Positions 62,288 through 64,000 of a stretch of 64,000 bases of DNA are shown here, in pieces. The position numbers and the translations under genes are program-made. The stretch is taken from positions 328,253 to 392,252 of the forward strand of contig VZSE01002642.1 of NCBI GenBank assembly GCA_013398275.1, written 5' to 3'. Numbering within the stretch: position 1 is the first letter of the stretch; each line of letters starts with the position of its first letter. The stretch comes from Promerops cafer (taxonomy: Eukaryota > Chordata > Aves > Passeriformes > Nectariniidae). The notes below the pieces were generated by a model. It was given only the letters and a program-made list of their open reading frames with translations. It had not been told where the DNA came from and did not search any database.

Positions 62288-62375
62288 CAGGCAAGAATGA
62301 TGTCTGGTTAAACCAAAATAATCCTGCAGAGAAGGCAAGCAGGGTGTCTGATGGAACCAGAATAATCCTGCAGAA
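62288..62375 (+). repeat. Two-copy diverged tandem duplication, 44-bp period
   Basis: The 31-base core beginning TGTCTG and ending AATAATCCTGCAGA plus one base occurs at 62301-62331 and 62345-62375 with 5 differences. A GGCAAG word precedes both. The divergence suggests an old duplication. The shared AATAATCCTGCAG contains a TAATCC core, a known OTX/PITX-type half-site. Confidence 0.8.
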
Positions 62376-63120
62376 TTTGCAAAACCAAAAGAAGCCCTTA
62401 TCCCAAAAATAAATGTCAAGAGAAGCTGAGATCACCCAGTTTTCTTTTGGGCAAGAGGCAGAGGAACACAGAACACCAATGGTGTTTTACAGGGAGGGGG
62501 AAAGAAGGTGACAGACTCTGTTATGGCCTTCCTTCTCAAATTGTTCCCTGGACTGATGGATTATAGCTACCAGTATGAACTAAAATGTTATCACTTTAGT
62601 GGCATTGTACACTTGTCACTAATTTAAAATAAGATTGTCAGGGATGATTGATAGTGATTAAGTGCTAACTACTAGCAATGTGTGCTGTTAACAAATCTAG
62701 TCAATACGGTCAAGAATCATTTTGAAGCTTGAAGCTGGCAGGTTTTGAAGTCTTCTCCCATTTTATTCCAATCACACTGTCCTTTTAAATTTAAGTATTT
62801 AGTATATAGAGAGCTACCTATATCCAGTTGCAATATTATGCTTACATTATAAATTTTCATGAGACTGAAACAAAATTTTCTAGATATTTAAAGGTTCATC
62901 ACACTAAAGCAAGAAGCAACACGAAACACATATAGTTTTTCCACATGACTTCCTACAGGGCAATGTAGCCTTTAGGATATTTCATGAGTTTGTAGTGTTT
63001 CCTTCTCCTTTCTATACAGAGTGATACTAAACTAATCACCTTGGAAAGACATGAAAAAAGTAATACTAAAATAATAAAAACAGTAAAAACAGGTAAAATA
63101 GTAGTGCCTATTGTCCTGGT

Positions 63121-63168
63121 CTATACGTGTATACTATCTGTGTATGTACATGTATACATATATATGTC
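63121..63168. repeat. TG/TA microsatellite-like patch
   Basis: GTGTATAC, TGTGTATG, TACATGTATACATATATATG words follow each other for about 45 bp. It is imperfect simple sequence. Confidence 0.7.
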
Positions 63169-63973
63169 AGACACAGGGGATATTAGGATTCATTTATTTA
63201 TCTGGGCCTGAGATGACTTTTCAGTGTATGAAGAACCACACTGGGATCTTGAAGTCATTGTATGTGCATGCACACACCCACACCCACCTTAAAGTATTAC
63301 CTACTTTGTACATTCATTGATGTTTTTTAATAGTAGAGCAAAAGCTCCTCTTAGCCCTGGTGTTCTCCTCTTTCTGGATATCTCAGATATCATATATTTC
63401 TATGAGACAAACCTGCATTGTTTTCTCTACAGAAGAAATGCCTTAACGTATAGAAAAGCATAGAAGAAGAACAAAGGAAAAACTTAGTACACTAAACTCC
63501 CCATATTTAAGAATTTTAAAAGTTTATACTCCACTTGCTCCAGCAGCACACTTTTCAGTGTATAAAAAAGAAAGAAAAGGAAAAAAAAAAGTAGATATAA
63601 TCTCTGTACTTTCTCCTTATTCAGTGAACTACTGTCTGATTTAATTCTACATTGTTGGATCAGTTTATGGAAGTAGTGATGCTAATGGTGAAGTTATCTA
63701 TCAGTGGGGTCATTAATTAGTAGTGGCTATTTCTCTTGACCTAATTTCTTTTCCCACTTGAAATCTGTTGGAAATTTCATCTGACTACAATCAGGTTTAT
63801 TGGAAATATTAATGACTGTGCGCTCCCCATAAGCCACCAGAAGGGTAATTGACTCAAAAGATGAATTACAACATCTGCATTAACAGAATATAGAGTTGTA
63901 GAGTGGAGTCTGGCTCTTTGTCCTTTGCTGCCCTCCCTTCCTTCACTTTGAATGTGATCCTGACAATTAAGAA

Positions 63974-64000
63974 TTTTTTTTTTTTTTTTTTTTTTTTTTT
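63974..64000. repeat. T homopolymer at window end
   Basis: The last 27 bases are T and the run reaches the window edge, so its true length is unknown. It may continue outside the window. Confidence 0.95.

Larger units (their letters stand above)
61101..63973. other. Gene-free AT-rich stretch
   Basis: No gene is supported. It contains a 44-bp two-copy tandem duplication (62288-62375) and TG/TA and CA-rich microsatellite patches (63121-63168 and 63264-63288). Confidence 0.55.

Noticed and set aside
1..64000. CRISPR arrays, operons, rRNA or tRNA genes, intact retroviral coding regions
   Set aside because: None is visible. The spaced-repeat pattern of a CRISPR array, conserved RNA cores and gag/pol/env motifs are all absent, and the sequence is vertebrate in character.

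Overview
This window looks like AT-rich, gene-poor vertebrate DNA, most probably from a bird. The main evidence is its transposons. Three fragments match the 3' end of CR1 (chicken repeat 1) LINEs; two of them retain the terminal ATTCTATG-type octamer repeats. Two long terminal repeats match ERVL-type LTR families that are common in bird genomes. These assignments come from remembered consensus blocks, not from a database search. There are no operons, ribosome binding sites, CRISPR arrays or bacterial features.

No protein-coding gene can be supported. Open frames on both strands stay short (the longest is about 159 codons). They read through repeats or have the composition of random AT-rich translation, and none carries a domain I recognise. 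One short open segment at 33878-33971 reads like protein behind a plausible splice acceptor; it is reported only as a candidate. The window is best read as intergenic or deep intronic sequence.

Layout: 0-17 kb is unique AT-rich sequence with one CR1 fragment (307-530), T/G-rich low-complexity tracts and a candidate homeodomain-site-rich block (7917-8300). A nearly complete but decayed LTR lies at 17470-18165. A compact CpG-dense island (20637-20863) stands out from its surroundings. At 24721-24860 is a 140-base assembly gap whose two flanks are diverged versions of the same sequence. 25-46 kb has an old CR1 (27430-27680), a three-phase GAA/CAA/TAA microsatellite (32442-32510), a candidate exon/enhancer block (33680-34090), a palindrome shared with 39715-39726, and a single-N join between duplicated segments (42374-42530). 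46-64 kb has a shortened solo LTR with a probable target-site duplication (46102-46369), a 55-base A run (54715-54769), a well-preserved CR1 3' end (55121-55381), a tight G-quadruplex motif (56985-57004), a possible further LTR-like segment (60560-61100), and a terminal T run at the window edge.

No new biological system was found. The items most worth following up are the CpG-dense island, the candidate exon and homeodomain-site block near 33.8 kb, the repeated GTGATTAATCAC palindrome, and the two apparent assembly artefacts.
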